Positions 12,476 to 28,308 of a stretch of DNA of 64,000 nt are shown here, one piece after another. Origin of the DNA: Glandiceps talaboti (lineage: Eukaryota; Hemichordata; Enteropneusta; Spengelidae); assembly GCF_964340395.1 (NCBI RefSeq), contig NC_135554.1, forward strand, positions 6,104,475-6,168,474, read 5' to 3'. The translations under genes were made by a program, and so were the position numbers. The notes below the pieces were generated by a model. It ran no database searches. It was not told where the DNA came from and was given only the letters and a program-made list of their open reading frames with translations. Each line of letters opens with the position of its first letter. Position 1 is the first letter of the stretch.

Positions 12476-14343
12476 TATTAAAAGATCGTTGATGTCACAT
12501 AATGACTAATTACAGACAGTTGGAAGAACAATGACGTGATCACATTGTATATCGGTATATGATAACCTTCCTTACGGAAAGTAAAAATATCATATTTTTA
12601 GGTGTTCCTATGTTATCTATGTGAATAAATTTACATATCAATGCTTTGTTGATCCGGGTTTCCGCCGTAAACACAATGTCTATTCAATCCCATTAAACTA
12701 AGCATTGAATTGTTCTAGATTTCCTATTCATGATACAAACAATATAATGTATTTGTTTGTGGATTGCATTGTTCATACGTGTATTACCATCAGGCAAAAT
12801 AAAAAAAAATACTTGTTTCCAAAAATAATACTTCAGAAAATAGGGTAGGTAGGTAGGTCTGAATTTCATTTTATTTTACTTTAATTTATTTTAAATTATT
12901 TCGACACCAATATAAGATAGTCTTCGGTCACAATACTTTCGCGAGAGTTTGATGAGGTGTAAAAGAAGTAAATGAAGTCAATTATAAGTTAAGTAGACGA
13001 ACACGTTATGCAGACTGTACTGTAACGGACATAATCTAAAAAGACCTGGTTTCTCCCCGATTTCTTTAAGTGACAACAGATGAGGCTAAGGCATGAAGGT
13101 GCACATTGAAATAGAAATAATTGTTGTCATTTTACCCTTTTGCATGCAGACGAAAATGTTTAGGGTCGGGGGCATAAACTAGGGTTGGTCGAGTTATCGG
13201 AAACACAATATTGTTTTTATTTGGCCTAATCGAAAAGGAAGCCTATATTTAGCGAGGCACAATACATAAAGTTTGCATTCTATTCCCTGACTTTTAAACT
13301 TCGTGGTGAAGTCTGTGCTACTGACTGGTACGTATCATTTATTGGTGTTATCTATCGTTATCAGCTTATCGCAATATAATCATTTATGATGTTTTCTTTT
13401 GTTTACCTGGTATCATGATTTTACCTCGTAATGTAATAAATTTTGGGGCGAGAACTGTTCACTTAATTGTTTTTGGTTCCTGGCATATTTTTCCTATAGG
13501 TAACAATGTCGCCAAAACGTGAAAAAAACCTGTATTTAAAGCCGTTCTCAGCAGTGCCTTCATAGTTGTTGGGTTTGAACAGCCTTGCAGGAACGTATGG
13601 ACTATATTGATTCGTATGCCTTGATGTTTTAACGTCACTTTTAAAACATTCACATATCTCGGAATGTTTGTTTTTGTGAACTAAGGAAATTTTCAGTAGG
13701 CAAATGTTAGGGTGTCACAGCAACCATCTGGTTTACACGGATGGCATAGTACTGATTTGTCCGTCAGTTATGTTCAAGATTCGTAAACAGTTCGGAGAGC
13801 AGTGTGACATCACAAAACTGAATGTATCTGTCCCTTTGACCCAGGTAATTATTTGGTTGTGAAGTGGGTGGAATTGCAATTAATAATTTGTCAAATGCGG
13901 ACGATATGTATCACATCTCTTCAGCTATCAAAGGTCTCAGTAAACATCTCTGTGAACATTATATGTTGATAATCTTGATAATCAAAGTTAGATATCCTTT
14001 TTAACCGTTACGCTACAATATCAACCTTTGTACACTTTAAGTCGTCCACAACTTGAAAACTTTTGTTATTCCCGATCAACCTTTGTGGAAATTTTCTCGA
14101 ATTCGTATCTAATTTTAATTACTTGAGACATGTTTTAAGTGATGACTTGATAGACAGTCAAGATATCAACTATATCTACATCTGCAGATTTCATGTTTAC
14201 AGATAACACAAAGTATAAAATGTACTTTCAGCATCGATGCGTGTATCATATCTTCTTTCCGTATTAAACATTTTGTGTTCGAATATAATCCAATATAACA
14301 TGAAGGACAATTTTCTCACTCTCATTCAGATACAAAGATAACA

Positions 14344-14916
14344 ATGAAGACAGCTTTGGTTTTGTTGCTGAGTTTGGCACTGGTGCTGTCACTTTTTGTT
14401 AGAGATAGCGAAGAGTCGAGTCGACGTCGACGAAGACGCGCAGGTATGGGATTAAAAGAAACTCAGGAGGAGATTGAAGTAGAAGAGGAAGTCTTGCAAG
14501 ATATGATGTAAGTTTGGGATTGTGATAACGTCTGGATATATACATGTATGGCTAATTAAAAGATGACCACAACAATTACATGTATTTATTACTTTTGTAA
14601 ATCAAACATTTTCTACTAAAGATTCTTCTTTGCCTGTCTTTGTGCTAATCGATGGTGTTCACTCTATAAACTCAAATGCTTTTGGGGTGTAAAATACTAG
14701 AAACACACAATTAACTGTGTGAGTTGGAGTTGTGCTTTGACAAAGATGGCTTAGACTTGCTGGAGCCAAAGTCGTCAATTGTGGGGTAAAATCGAAGAGT
14801 AGTAAAAAAAAACTTACCAAGAGATAATATGGTATAGCTAATAATAATTTTGCACAATCGAGTTTGCAATACATGAACATTTTCCTGTATACAAAATAAA
14901 TACTAATTATTGTTGC

Positions 14917-14957
<41 letters not shown>

Positions 14958-15869
14958 GATAAAACAAGAAATGTCATAAAGTAAGATAAGTAACGTCTGT
15001 GTAATTAACAGTAAGTAATACAATTAAAATGTAATCGGTGAACGTGCAACCAGCACGAATTCAAACGACAAAGCTCATTTATTACTAAAGTATGCAGTTG
15101 AAATTGGTATTATATGTCAAAATGACATAGAATGTGTAGAAACAATGTGAGGAACTGTGGAATGGGAAATACATATTGAAATCATATGGATATACTCAGT
15201 TCTTGGTGAGCTTGACTGACCTGGAACAAAATAACATGAAAATTCAATTTGTTGAGACTGATCTACCGTAAAAGACTTAATTTCAATTTCGATGAATCAT
15301 GATGGGCAAATTGTGTCTTTAACGAGCTCAATTCCATTAGTGAAGAGTCTTCATAAACATGACAAAATTGTCCGGAATTGACCAAACTCTGTGAACATTT
15401 ATATTGATCAAATATAAAAACAAAATATTTCAGATTAAATATGAATATAATAGGTCCAAGAGATGAAAACAGGTTAAAGGGTTCCTGGTCAATCTATTTC
15501 GCTACAACCAAACAAATACATGGAATGTTTAAGATACAGTTACAACGTTGCTGTACATCGCATCCTGTAACATTCCGGCAGTATAATGATTATACATGCA
15601 CAGCAGGAAAAAGTGAGTAGGAGAGGGAACGGAGTATAGATTCAACCATCCCAACCACTGTTTTCTTTGTTTGAATTCAAACTTTAGTGAGGCAGACAAT
15701 AAGCAATTGTTCATTAAACCTATTAATCTGTCAATGATGTTTAAAACTTCATACTCATTCAAATTTGCTTTTTCGCTTATCACACAGAGAGGTCATGAAG
15801 GAAGAATTGCTGGCGAGCAAAGCAGAACGTGTCCTGGAAGAGGTGGAAGACACCGAGGTCCAGAAATAA
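14344..15869 (+). CDS. Secreted acidic peptide with oligo-arginine motif, copy 2
   Basis: Second copy of the peptide gene. Exon A is 14330-14507 (ATG 14344), cassette exon B 15434-15612, exon C 15788/15790-15869. Leader, six arginines and acidic stretch are as in copy 1. Both splice products remain open: 81 residues without B, 140 with B. The acceptor of exon B reads AATATTTCAG instead of AATTTTTCAG, and residue 78 is Ala. All splice dinucleotides are intact, so this copy could be functional. Confidence 0.6.
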
Positions 15870-15998
15870 GACTTGGGCTATTAAATTGAATACATAACCA
15901 CTAATATTATTCTGTCAATTATATTATTATTCTAGCTATACTGTTAGGAATATAATCGTTTGTAAAAGGTGATGGTGTATAAAAACATCTATAATTTT

Positions 15999-16004
15999 AA
16001 TAAA
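15999..16004 (+). terminator. Poly(A) signal, peptide gene copy 2
   Basis: AATAAA, 130 nt after the copy-2 stop codon, equivalent to 5696 in unit 1. Confidence 0.5.
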
Positions 16005-17520
16005 TTGCTTTCAAAATCTAATATTTACTCTGCTTGCATTGACTCAATTTTCAAAGTGGACGTATGTAAGTGATGCAAACTGGCCAGAAGCAATTCTTTC
16101 TTTTTTATTTCCCTTTAAAATTCCTTCTACAGTGAGACCTATGCTAGAACGTTGTATACAAGCTTCACATTACATGTTATGGTTAGCTGTAAGATCCCAT
16201 CTCCTGCGGGCAACCATGCGTGAGAATTCGCCGACATAAATTCATACGATCTCTTCACTATTTAAAAATTGAAAATCTTGTTTTAACTTCGTTCGATACG
16301 CTCATGTTATGTGTTTCTGTTTACTGAAAGCATGCACGAGATCGGGAAGATCTTCCCATATGTTTCTGCCGGTTGGTGTGAGAAAGGGTATACTTTTCAT
16401 AAGGTGGTCGTATGAGAAAGGGTCGGGTGAATCAAAACTGGCGTTAATTAACAGAGACTATGCAATCAACACTGGAAGCGTTTCAACCTCGTGTATCTAC
16501 TTTCAAAACTTCTGTAAATTCATCGCTCATGCCGCACTAGATCTAGGGCTAGCTTCCCCTGGGAGCCCTGGCTTTTAGTGACTTAGACTAATTAAAATGC
16601 AACTTGGTATCAGAAAGGGTATACTTTTTGCATAAAATTGGTATCACAACACATTGTGTTTCAATGTTTGTGAGGAGCCTCCCCGTAATGTTACCCATGG
16701 AGTTACACCCCTCCCCCCCCCCCCCGCTCTCTTTATTTACGACTCTTTGAAATTCCCCTCAGATGTTCACCCCTGACAGATCTGAAATTTGGTACGGTAT
16801 GAACCGAACAGTACCAGTACGGTGGCGAGATCTGAAGAGTTTACTAGAAATCAAGTAAGACGGCGTACAATATAGCAATTCCATGCTAGAAATGTATAAT
16901 AGTTTTGGGACGAGTGATCACTACCAAGGTGATGACTAGTACCCTCATAATTTTAGGAATTAGAAATCACACACATGTGGAATATAAGCTTATGGGAACG
17001 GGCAGAATTTACGTGGGGGGGGGGAGGAAAATGGGGACACAGAAAAAAATGATTGCTGATACATTGGGAGGGGAAAACATGGAATTGTGGAGGAGGGGTG
17101 CATATTGTGTGAGTCAAAATTAAATGAATTGTTGGTATAGTGGATAGCACAAAGATTTGAGTGTTGGGAGTGGGCAAGTCATTCACAATATTGGGTGGGT
17201 GTGAGCTGGCGGACAAGTTGCAGCCCAGTGGAAGGGAGGTCAGAATTGATAGGGTACATAATAACAGCTAAACACCCTCCCACAATTTTGTGGAGGGGCG
17301 GTTCTATAAAAAAAACAATTTTTGGTCTGAAACAACATATATAATTAATGAAAACTACAACTTTGCACCTGACACTATCACGATTTGAAGTTTGAATGAG
17401 AAATGTTACATAATTGTGTGTGCGTGAATCTTCATCCTGTACACATCCTGCCCAACAACCAAAAGTGACATTCCTTTGAAATCCTGTTTGTTGTATTACA
17501 TTAAGAACCTTGCGGGATTA

Positions 17521-18211
17521 GACTAAAAAGAGTAAACACCAGATTTAAACTGTATGCCTTCCGTAAGGATTTATGTAAGAAATTTAGCTCTATATCTGTT
17601 GCAGCATTGTTAACCATTGATTGTAATACCGAAAATGTGATTGTCGGTCAGAAGTGAAAGGAATTTCGCTTCTTTTTCCAATAAACATTTTCAAAGGTGT
17701 AAAACTTTTTCAGCTTTCGGAATCCTGGAATGCATTGACAACAGATACTCTCCGTAATGCATGGCACAAACTCAAGTTGAACATCCCTTATGAAGCAGTT
17801 ACAGAACCGATCGTAACAACTAGTGGTGAAACAGTATCAGATGACGTCGACAACGAAAACATGCTGGTGTGCTTGACCAGACCGCTCCCACTGACAGACT
17901 GGAAATTTCGGACTGACTTATACTACGAATGAAGCAGAACCCAGATACCGAACTTTTGATGATGAAGAGATATTACACAATGCTAAGATTGACACTGAAA
18001 TTGATAGTGAAACTGAAGATAAATAAAACGATGTCCCGTGTGAACTGGTATCATCGCACGGCGAGGCAGCAGCTATGTTTTCTCGGTGTTTGTTATGGCT
18101 AGAGTAGCAGCCTGATTGTGAACCTACCCAGTTGTTTGCTCCGTGGTTTACACAGAAAAGCAGCAGACAGCCGTGCGATGGCACAGAAACCCCAAGGCCT
18201 TACTTCGTTTT
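17521..18211 (+). pseudogene. Pogo/Tigger-like transposase remnant, unit 2
   Basis: Copy of the remnant at 7230-7910 with the same internal stop and frameshifts. It therefore decayed before the 10-kb unit was amplified. Confidence 0.55.
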
Positions 18212-19046
18212 TCTGAACTTTATTTTTTTTCTCATTGAAAATGGTAGATTTTTGGGTTTCGTGTGAAATTCATGTTAATTTTTGCCAACATATATCATTG
18301 TGTTCCCCATCATCTGAGCAATTAAAAAATATATGTTGGCAATTTTTATTTCAATATTAAGGGTAACTTTTGCAGCAATTTCATAAATGATGTAAAATCA
18401 TGGTTTTTCTGTATATTGATGGCAAATTGAAATATGTGAACTGTACGATTGCTTTATATCTGTATAAATGTACTTATGGGCATCCTGTAGACGATAAACT
18501 TGTAGACTGTTGTATAATTTTCATTTTAATCACAATATTATAAATTCTGGCTTATTCATTTGCATATCATTTGCATATTATGTATGATGCTTCAGGTTTA
18601 TTTGATTACCTGTATTGTTTGATGTTGCTGATTGCTATTCTTTCAAAAATGTACGCCAACCATGAATTATTTCAGTTACTATGAATACTCTGGTTGGTTT
18701 AGGGAGCCTTCAGTATTTACAGGGGGCGGAGGAAATCACACATGGTTTGTTAAGAAAAACATGACCCTCCCCCCCCATTCTCCATTCGTAAAAAGTGACC
18801 CTCCCCTTTGTCCCATTTTGTAAAACATGACCCTCCCCATGACAACTGCATATACTGAACGTTAATAAATATTCCCATTATATGTATACATACACATTAA
18901 ATCATTTTGACGCTGTATATTTGTACATATACTACCATTGCAGGAGTTATATAAAAACGCCTGTGATCAGAACGAAAAAAAGTCTACATCTTATCACTAT
19001 TGTAACAAATAGAGGGGATACCTCTACTGTTAAGGTAACCCTCCTT

Positions 19047-19151
<105 letters not shown>

Positions 19152-22100
19152 CTCTGTACACGGGATCGACTTGGACTTTTAGGGAATTAGCTCAGACTAC
19201 ACACAATGTTCATGGTTAACCTGGATCATTTAGAAGGGGACCAGTCAGGGAGCAGATCGAAGCTCCTGACCTCAGACCGTCAAAGACTGAATCCATAATT
19301 TTATTATAAACATAAAATATACAATACTCAAATGATTGGGTGATAAAATAATCAGCACCATAAATGACTAAAACGGAAGTATTGCCGTCGCCTTAATTCA
19401 ATGCAAATGATATTGACAAATATGAAAACTATAGTGCAGGGGCATATGGGTTTTCGTGTGAAATGCATGTTAATTTTATGAAACATATATGGCTACATTC
19501 ATTATAGGACAACATACAAAAAATACATGTTGGCAATTTTTATCTTCAAAATTAGTCTTAGGGGGCTAAAAATAAAATGTGGCCCCAAGACGCTATTCTT
19601 AACCATTGGTTAGGCAATGAAAACCCACGAATACATGTGTATATAGTCAATTTCCATTGATATGGCCTTAGCAACAGCCAACAATGCCAGTATATTTTGC
19701 AAAGATAACAACATTTTTGGTTAGTCAGGCCAAAAGAATATCAAAACATGTATGAAATATGCCTATCAACAAGACCATGTCCATAGCAACAGTCAGAACA
19801 TTATGTATATTGTAAAGATAACAACAGTAATTGGTAGGTATATATAAGGGCAGTCTTAATTCTGTTTCTCATGACCCAAACGACCCTAAATGTCTTCAAT
19901 TAGATGAAAAAAAAAATCGACGCCCTATATGGCAGGGTTAGGAAAACCATGAGTGAATGAAAATTATTTTTTATCGCTGAAATTTGGGCAAATTCAATAA
20001 AACAAACAGTTCAAATGTTCCTTCTGACTTTACTTGCCATTTCTAAGTCATTCAGAATGTTAAAATATGATTATGAATCGAAGTAATTTAGTACATACAT
20101 TAATGATAACAAAGTGTATGTGTCATAAAGTTTGATAATACCGTATAGCTTGTAATTTTAATGAGTTATTTGCATAATTAGTGATTTTTAGTAATTACGC
20201 TAGATCTTAAGAATGCACTCATCCTCTGGTGTTATATGGATGTGTGAGCTGATTAAAAATATGCACTTCTGTTCTCAATAGATATAATACTTAATCGATA
20301 AAATAGAGAAAATATCACTGTATACTAGTACATGTATAGATTTACATGTCATACCTCTCAGTATCGAAACAATAAACGGTTCATGCATATATTCGGAACA
20401 GGTAGACGGTGGGGGTAGATGAAACGGTGATGCGAAGCCCAGGGTTAGTCGAATCTCCACTAAAACTACATCGAGCTGTAAGCCATTAATACACGTACAA
20501 CTACTGAAATTTAACTAGCAAATTACAGTCTACCATCTTTGAAACAAGTGAATATATCCATCGCCCTTTTGTAATAAAACTTGGCGAATCTCATAAGCTT
20601 AAGGTGAACAGATTACACTAACCTAGATCGTGTGGTGGTGTCTGTGGATGGTAGGCTGGTAGCCTGAATGAGAATGAATGGGTACTCTTAGGTAGGTTTT
20701 ATTTGAGTAGACGTGGTAACAAGGACAAAAATAGTTGACAAAACAACTACTTGAGTGGTAGACCTGATTATTTTTTTTTTCATAATTATTGTCTAGTATT
20801 AAATTGATTTTACTGGCACGAAAGAAGATATTCAGTTGAGGTTTACTATACGAAAAGTCAAATTTACCCACCTTTACCCAACCTTTACCATACCTACCTG
20901 TGACCCACCTAACTACCATCTCTGTCAAGAGTAGTACGAGACAAAGTGACACGTTTGACTGTTCACAGCCCCCAGGGGAGAGGTCACCGGGGGTGAATTA
21001 AGTCAAAGGTGTCACTTCGTCTCATACTCACCACATTTACACACCCTCTGCTAAAGATTTACCCCGGTGGAAAGACATGGTTAAATATGACTTTTCTTAT
21101 ATTGTTAACTAAAATGGTGGACTCTAGTGAAAGTTACAGCGGGTTAAAAATACACCAAACTCAAATTTTACAGAAGAGGATATGAACAATAAGTTCCAAA
21201 GCTACGTTTTATTTATTGATGTAGTAACTAATGGATATGCAATATCATGTCTAGTAGCGCAGAATTTTTCTTTCGACAAGGCGTGAAGGAACAGCAATCT
21301 AAAGTTTTGCCTTTATTGAAGGCATTCAGTTTACATCTGATATAAACATATTTTTGATCAACAGCATAGCATCAATTGAATCGTTACTATACAAAGTTAT
21401 GTATTCGAGTGAATAGACCCAATTATTTTTATTCAAAACTACTGTCTAGTCTCTCACTCACGCCATTATGTCGTATGCATTGTCTACGTTTCTTTCAAAT
21501 CCTCAACATAAACAACATGGAATGTACCCTTCTACATCTTTTGGTAATTCTCATACACAAATAACCTTTATTGCTGGGAATAAGTAGTCACATGCCAACT
21601 TGATGACTAAGTCTATCTCATTTTGACACCATTGCTACAGAACATAGAGGGAGAACTGAATACAGAACAAATAACAAAAACGTTCTAAAGTAGCTGCCAT
21701 ACTGACTTTTTCCATTGCTCTAGAAAGTATATCAATTGGTCACAAGTGGGGGTGAAACATTCTGAAGGTTTCTGAAGGTGTTTTACTGAGTGATGTTTCT
21801 TTTCACTTAATATTTGCAGGATGTCCAATTTATGTAACTTGTATGCTAATATTGAGAGGTAAATTTCAAATTTTGTGTAGACCTAAACTTGGACTCTATA
21901 TCCTGTGTAGAATGTACCTGTCCAGGATTCAATACTACATGTGTAGATACGTATTAAAACCAGATGCCAGATCTGAAAAGGAATATTTTTAATGTGTGTA
22001 TGTACACTTGATAACAAGCGACTCTGACGTTTAGATTTCAAAATCAGTTCAAGAGATTTCGAAAAGGACCGTACACAAGCGGAGTTGCTAAACTACAAAC

Positions 22101-24456
22101 TCCACGATCACATCTGTTGTAAGTATTCATTGCAGATTTGAATGTCGTGTACTAGTATATGTTTTGTTGTATTGTCATGTGTGTTGGCGATTTTTCGCCC
22201 AAAACTCAACATATAATCTATACACTGTAAGTTTATTTTTAGGACCAGCCAGACCATTACGTTGCATTATATAAGCTTACACTCAAATGTTATGTTACAA
22301 CATGACAAACGTTCACAGGCACAGACAAACCGATAAAAGAGTCGCGTGAACCACAGACAAGTACAGGTATGTGCATGAACCTACAACAGAGGAGCGCACC
22401 CGGTGTTGTCTTTTGTACCAATACTTGTCAGTTTGATGGTGTTACGGATGACAGAATACAACTTTTTGATATTCGCTAAGTTTTGATGTTTTTGCGAGGT
22501 CACCGTGAACTCTCAGCTGTCATGAATTAATACTTAGAACAAATGTTTGCATTTCGCGAATATTCTTCTTCTAAGATGACAACATTAAGTTATTAAAAGA
22601 TCGTTGATGTCACATAATGACTTATTACAGACAGTTGGAAGAACAATGACGTGATCACATTGTATATCGGTATATGATAACCTTCCTTACGGAAAGTAAA
22701 AATATCATATTTTTAGGTGTTCCTATGTTATCTATGTGAATAAATTTACATATCAATGCTTTGTTGATCCGGGTTTCCGCCGTAAACACAATGTCTATTC
22801 AATCCCATTAAACTAAGCATTGAATTGTTCTAGATTTCCTATTCATGATACAAACAATATAATGTATTTGTTTGTGGATTGCATTGTTCATACGTGTATT
22901 ACCATCAGGCAAAATAAAAAAAAATACTTGTTTCCAAAAATAATACTTCAGAAAATAGGGTAGGTAGGTAGGTCTGAATTTCATTTTATTTTACTTTAAT
23001 TTATTTTAAATTATTTCGACACCAATATAAGATAGTCTTCGGTCACAATACTTTCGCGAGAGTTTGATGAGGTGTAAAAGAAGTAAATGAAGTCAATTAT
23101 AAGTTAAGTAGACGAACACGTTATGCAGACTGTACTGTAACGGACATAATCTAAAAAGACCTGGTTTCTCCCCGATTTCTTTAAGTGACAACAGATGAGG
23201 CTAAGGCATGAAGGTGCACATTGAAATAGAAATAATTGTTGTCATTTTACCCTTTTGCATGCAAACGAAAATGTTTAGGGTCGGGGGCATAAACTAGGGT
23301 TGGTCGAGTTATCGGAAACACAATATTGTTTTTATTTGGCCTAATCGAAAAGGAAGCCTATATTTAGCGAGGCACAATACATAAAGTTTGCATTCTATTC
23401 CCTGACTTTTAAACTTCGTGGTGAAGTCTGTGCTACTGACTGGTACGTATCATTTATTGGTGTTATCTATCGTTATCAGCTTATCGCAATATAATCATTT
23501 ATGATGTTTTCTTTTGTTTACCTGGTATCATGATTTTACCTCGTAATGTAATAAATTTTGGGGCGAGAACTGTTCACTTAATTGTTTTTGGTTCCTGGCA
23601 TATTTTTCCTATAGGTAACAATGTCGCCAAAACGTGAAAAAACTGTATTTAAAGCCGTTCTCAGCAGTGCCTTCATAGTTGTTGGGTTTGAACAGCCTTG
23701 CAGGAACGTATGGACTATATTGATTCGTATGCCTTGATGTTTTAACGTCACTTTTAAAACATTCACATATCTCGGAATGTTTGTTTTTGTGAACTAAGGA
23801 AATGTTCAGTAGGCAAATGTTAGGGTGTCACAGCAACCATCTGGTTTACACGGATGGCATAGTACTGATTTGTCCGTCAGTTATGTTCAAGATTCGTAAA
23901 CAGTTCGGAGAGCAGTGTGACATCACAAAACTGAATGTATCTGTCCCTTTGACCCAGGTAATTATTTGGTTGTGAAGTGGGTGGAATTGCAATTAATAAT
24001 TTGTCAAATGCGGACGATATGTATCACATCTCTTCAGCTATCAAAGGTCTCAGTAAACATCTCTGTGAACATTATATGTTGATAATCTTGATAATCAAAG
24101 TTAGATATCCTTTTTAACCGTTACGCTACAATATCAACCTTTGTACACTTTAAGTCGTCCACAACTTGAAAACTTTTGTTATTCCCGATCAACCTTTGTG
24201 GAAATTTTCTCGAATTCGTATCTAATTTTAATTACTTGAGACATGTTTTAAGTGATGACTTGATAGACAATCAAGATATCAACTATATCTACATCTGCAG
24301 ATTTCATGTTTACAGATAACACAAAGTATAAAATGTACTTTCAGCATCGATGCGTGTATCATATCTTCTTTCCGTATTAAACATTTTGTGTTCGAATATA
24401 ATCCAATATAACATGAAGGACAATTTTCTCACTCTCATTCAGATACAAAGATAACA

Positions 24457-25029
24457 ATGAAGACAGCTTTGGTTTTGTTGCTGAGTTTGGCACTGGTGCT
24501 GTCACTTTTTGTTAGAGATAGCGAAGAGTCGAGTCGACGTCGACGAAGACGCGCAGGTATGGGATTAAAAGAAACTCAGGAGGAGATTGAAGTAGAAGAG
24601 GAAGTCTTGCAAGATATGATGTAAGTTTGGGATTGTGATAACGTCTGGATATATACATGTATGGCTAATTAAAAGATGACCACAACAATTACATGTATTT
24701 ATTACTTTTGTAAATCAAACATTTTCTACTAAAGATTCTTCTTTGCCTGTCTTTGTGCTAATCGATGGTGTTCACTCTATAAACTCAAATGCTTTTGGGG
24801 TGTAAAATACTAGAAACACACAATTAACTGTGTGAGTTGGAGTTGTGCTTTGACAAAGATGGCTTAGACTTGCTGGAGCCAAAGTCGTCAATTGTGGGGT
24901 AAAATCGAAGAGTAGTAAAAAAAAACTTACCAAGAGATAATATGGTATAGCTAATAATAATTTTGCACAATCGAGTTTGCAATACATGAACATTTTCCTG
25001 TATACAAAATAAATACTAATTATTGTTGC

Positions 25030-25061
<32 letters not shown>

Positions 25062-25973
25062 GATAAAACAAGAAATGTCATAAAGTAAGATAAGTAACGT
25101 CTGTGTAATTAACAGTAAGTAATACAATTAAAATGTAATCGGTGAACGTGCAACCAGCACGAATTCAAACGACAAAGCTCATTTATTATTAAAGTATGCA
25201 GTTGAAATTGGTATTATATGTCAAAATGACATAGAATGTGTAGAAACAATGTGAGGAACTGTGGAATGGGAAATACATATTGAAATCATATGGATATACT
25301 CAGTTCTTGGTGAGCTTGACTGACCTGGAACAAAATAACATGAAAATTCAATTTGTTGAGACTGATCTACCGTAAAAGACTTAATTTCAATTTCGATGAA
25401 TCATGATGGGCAAATTGTGTCTTTAACGAGCTCAATTCCATTAGTGAAGAGTCTTCATAAACATGACAAAATTGTCCGGAATTGACCAAACTCTGTGAAC
25501 ATTTATATTGATCAAATATAAAAACAAAATATTTCAGATTAAATATGAATATAATAGGTCCAAGAGATGAAAACAGGTTAAAGGGTTCCTGGTCAATCTA
25601 TTTCGCTACAACCAAACAAATACATGGAATGTTTAAGATACAGTTACAACGTTGCTGTACATCGCATCCTGTAACATTCCGGCAGTATAATGATTATACA
25701 TGCACAGCAGGAAAAAGTGAGTAGGAGAGGGAACGGAGTATAGATTCAACCATCCCAACCACTGTTTTCTTTGTTTGAATTCAAACTTTAGTGAGGCAGA
25801 CAATAAGCAATTGTTCATTAAACCTATTAATCTGTCAATGATGTTTAAAACTTCATACTCATTCAAATTTGCTTTTTCGCTTATCACACAGAGAGGTCAT
25901 GAAGGAAGAATTGCTGGCGAGCAAAGCAGAACGTGTCCTGGAAGAGGTGGAAGACACCGAGGTCCAGAAATAA
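24457..25973 (+). CDS. Secreted acidic peptide with oligo-arginine motif, copy 3
   Basis: Third copy. Exon A is 24443-24620 (ATG 24457), cassette exon B 25538-25716, exon C 25892/25894-25973. Coding sequence appears the same as copy 2, with all GT/AG borders kept and no stop in either splice form. Upstream are the TATATTTA at 23359 and, within the intron, a shortened GTT microsatellite (25024-25061). Confidence 0.6.
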
Positions 25974-26102
25974 GACTTGGGCTATTAAATTGAATACATA
26001 ACCACTAATATTATTCTGTCAATTATATTATTATTCTAGCTATACTGTTAGGAATATAATCGTTTGTAAAAGGTGATGGTGTATAAAAACATCTATAATT
26101 TT

Positions 26103-26108
26103 AATAAA
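26103..26108 (+). terminator. Poly(A) signal, peptide gene copy 3
   Basis: AATAAA after the copy-3 stop codon, equivalent to 5696 in unit 1. Confidence 0.5.
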
Positions 26109-27617
26109 TTGCTTTCAAAATCTAATATTTACTCTGCTTGCATTGACTCAATTTTCAAAGTGGACGTATGTAAGTGATGCAAACTGGCCAGAAGCAATTC
26201 TTTCTTTTTTATTTCCCTTTAAAATTCCTTCTACAGTGAGACCTATGCTAGAACGTTGTATACAAGCTTCACATTACATGTTATGGTTAGCTGTAAGATC
26301 CCATCTCCTGCGGGCAACCATGCGTGAGAATTCGCCGACATAAATTCATACGATCTCTTCACTATTTAAAAATTGAAAATCTTGTTTTAACTTCGTTCGA
26401 TACGCTCATGTTATGTGTTTCTGTTTACTGAAAGCATGCACGAGATCGGGAAGATCTTCCCATATGTTTATGCCGGTTGGTGTGAGAAAGGGTATACTTT
26501 TCATAAGGTGGTCGTATGAGAAAGGGTCGGGTGAATCAAAACTGGCGTTAATTAACAGAGACTATGCAATCAACACTGGAAGCGTTTCAACCTCGTGTAT
26601 CTACTTTCAAAACTTCTGTAAATTCATCGCTCATGCCGCACTAGATCTAGGGCTAGCTTCCCCTGGGAGCCCTGGCTTTTAGTGACTTAGACTAATTAAA
26701 ATGCAACTTGGTATCAGAAAGGGTATACTTTTTGCATAAAATTGGTATCACAACACATTGTGTTTCAATGTTTGTGAGGAGCCTCCCCGTAATGTTACCC
26801 ATGGAGTTACACCCCCCCCCCCCGCTCTCTTTATTTACGACTCTTTGAAATTCCCCTCAGATGTTCACCCCTGACAGATCTGAAATTTGGTACGGTATGA
26901 ACCGAACAGTACCAGTACGGTGGCGAGATCTGAAGAGTTTACTAGAAATCAAGTAAGACGGCGTACAATATAGCAATTCCATGCTAGAAATGTATAATAG
27001 TTTTGGGACGAGTGATCACTACCAAGGTGATGACTAGTACCCTCATAATTTTAGGAATTAGAAATCACACACATGTGGAATATAAGCTTATGGGAACGGG
27101 CAGAATTTACGTGGGGGGGGGAGGAAAATGGGGACACAGAAAAAAATGATTGCTGATACATTGGGAGGGGAAAACATGGAATTGTGGAGGAGGGGTGCAT
27201 ATTGTGTGAGTCAAAATTAAATGAATTGTTGGTATAGTGGATAGCACAAAGATTTGAGTGTTGGGAGTGGGCAAGTCATTCACAATATTGGGTGGGTGTG
27301 AGCTGGCGGACAAGTTGCAGCCCAGTGGAAGGGAGGTCAGAATTGATAGGGTACATAATAACAGCTAAACACCCTCCCACAATTTTGTGGAGGGGCGGTT
27401 CTATAAAAAAAACAATTTTTGGTCTGAAACAACATATATAATTAATGAAAACTACAACTTTGCACCTGACACTATCACGATTTGAAGTTTGAATGAGAAA
27501 TGTTACATAATTGTGTGTGCGTGAATCTTCATCCTGTACACATCCTGCCCAACAACCAAAAGTGACATTCCTTTGAAATCCTGTTTGTTGTATTACATTA
27601 AGAACCTTGCGGGATTA

Positions 27618-28308
27618 GACTAAAAAGAGTAAACACCAGATTTAAACTGTATGCCTTCCGTAAGGATTTATGTAAGAAATTTAGCTCTATATCTGTTGCA
27701 GCATTGTTAACCATTGATTGTAATACCGAAAATGTGATTGTCGGTCAGAAGTGAAAGGAATTTCGCTTCTTTTTCCAATAAACATTTTCAAAGGTGTAAA
27801 ACTTTTTCAGCTTTCGGAATCCTGGAATGCATTGACAACAGATACTCTCCGTAATGCATGGCACAAACTCAAGTTGAACATCCCTTATGAAGCAGTTACA
27901 GAACCGATCGTAACAACTAGTGGTGAAACAGTATCAGATGACGTCGACAACGAAAACATGCTGGTGTGCTTGACCAGACCGCTCCCACTGACAGACTGGA
28001 AATTTCGGACTGACTTATACTACGAATGAAGCAGAACCCAGATACCGAACTTTTGATGATGAAGAGATATTACACAATGCTAAGATTGACACTGAAATTG
28101 ATAGTGAAACTGAAGATAAATAAAACGATGTCCCGTGTGAACTGGTATCATCGCACGGCGAGGCAGCAGCTATGTTTTCTCGGTGTTTGTTATGGCTAGA
28201 GTAGCAGCCTGATTGTGAACCTACCCAGTTGTTTGCTCCGTGGTTTACACAGAAAAGCAGCAGACAGCCGTGCGATGGCACAGAAACCCCAAGGCCTTAC
28301 TTCGTTTT
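27618..28308 (+). pseudogene. Pogo/Tigger-like transposase remnant, unit 3
   Basis: Third copy of the same remnant with shared disabling changes. The truncated unit 4 lacks it. Confidence 0.55.
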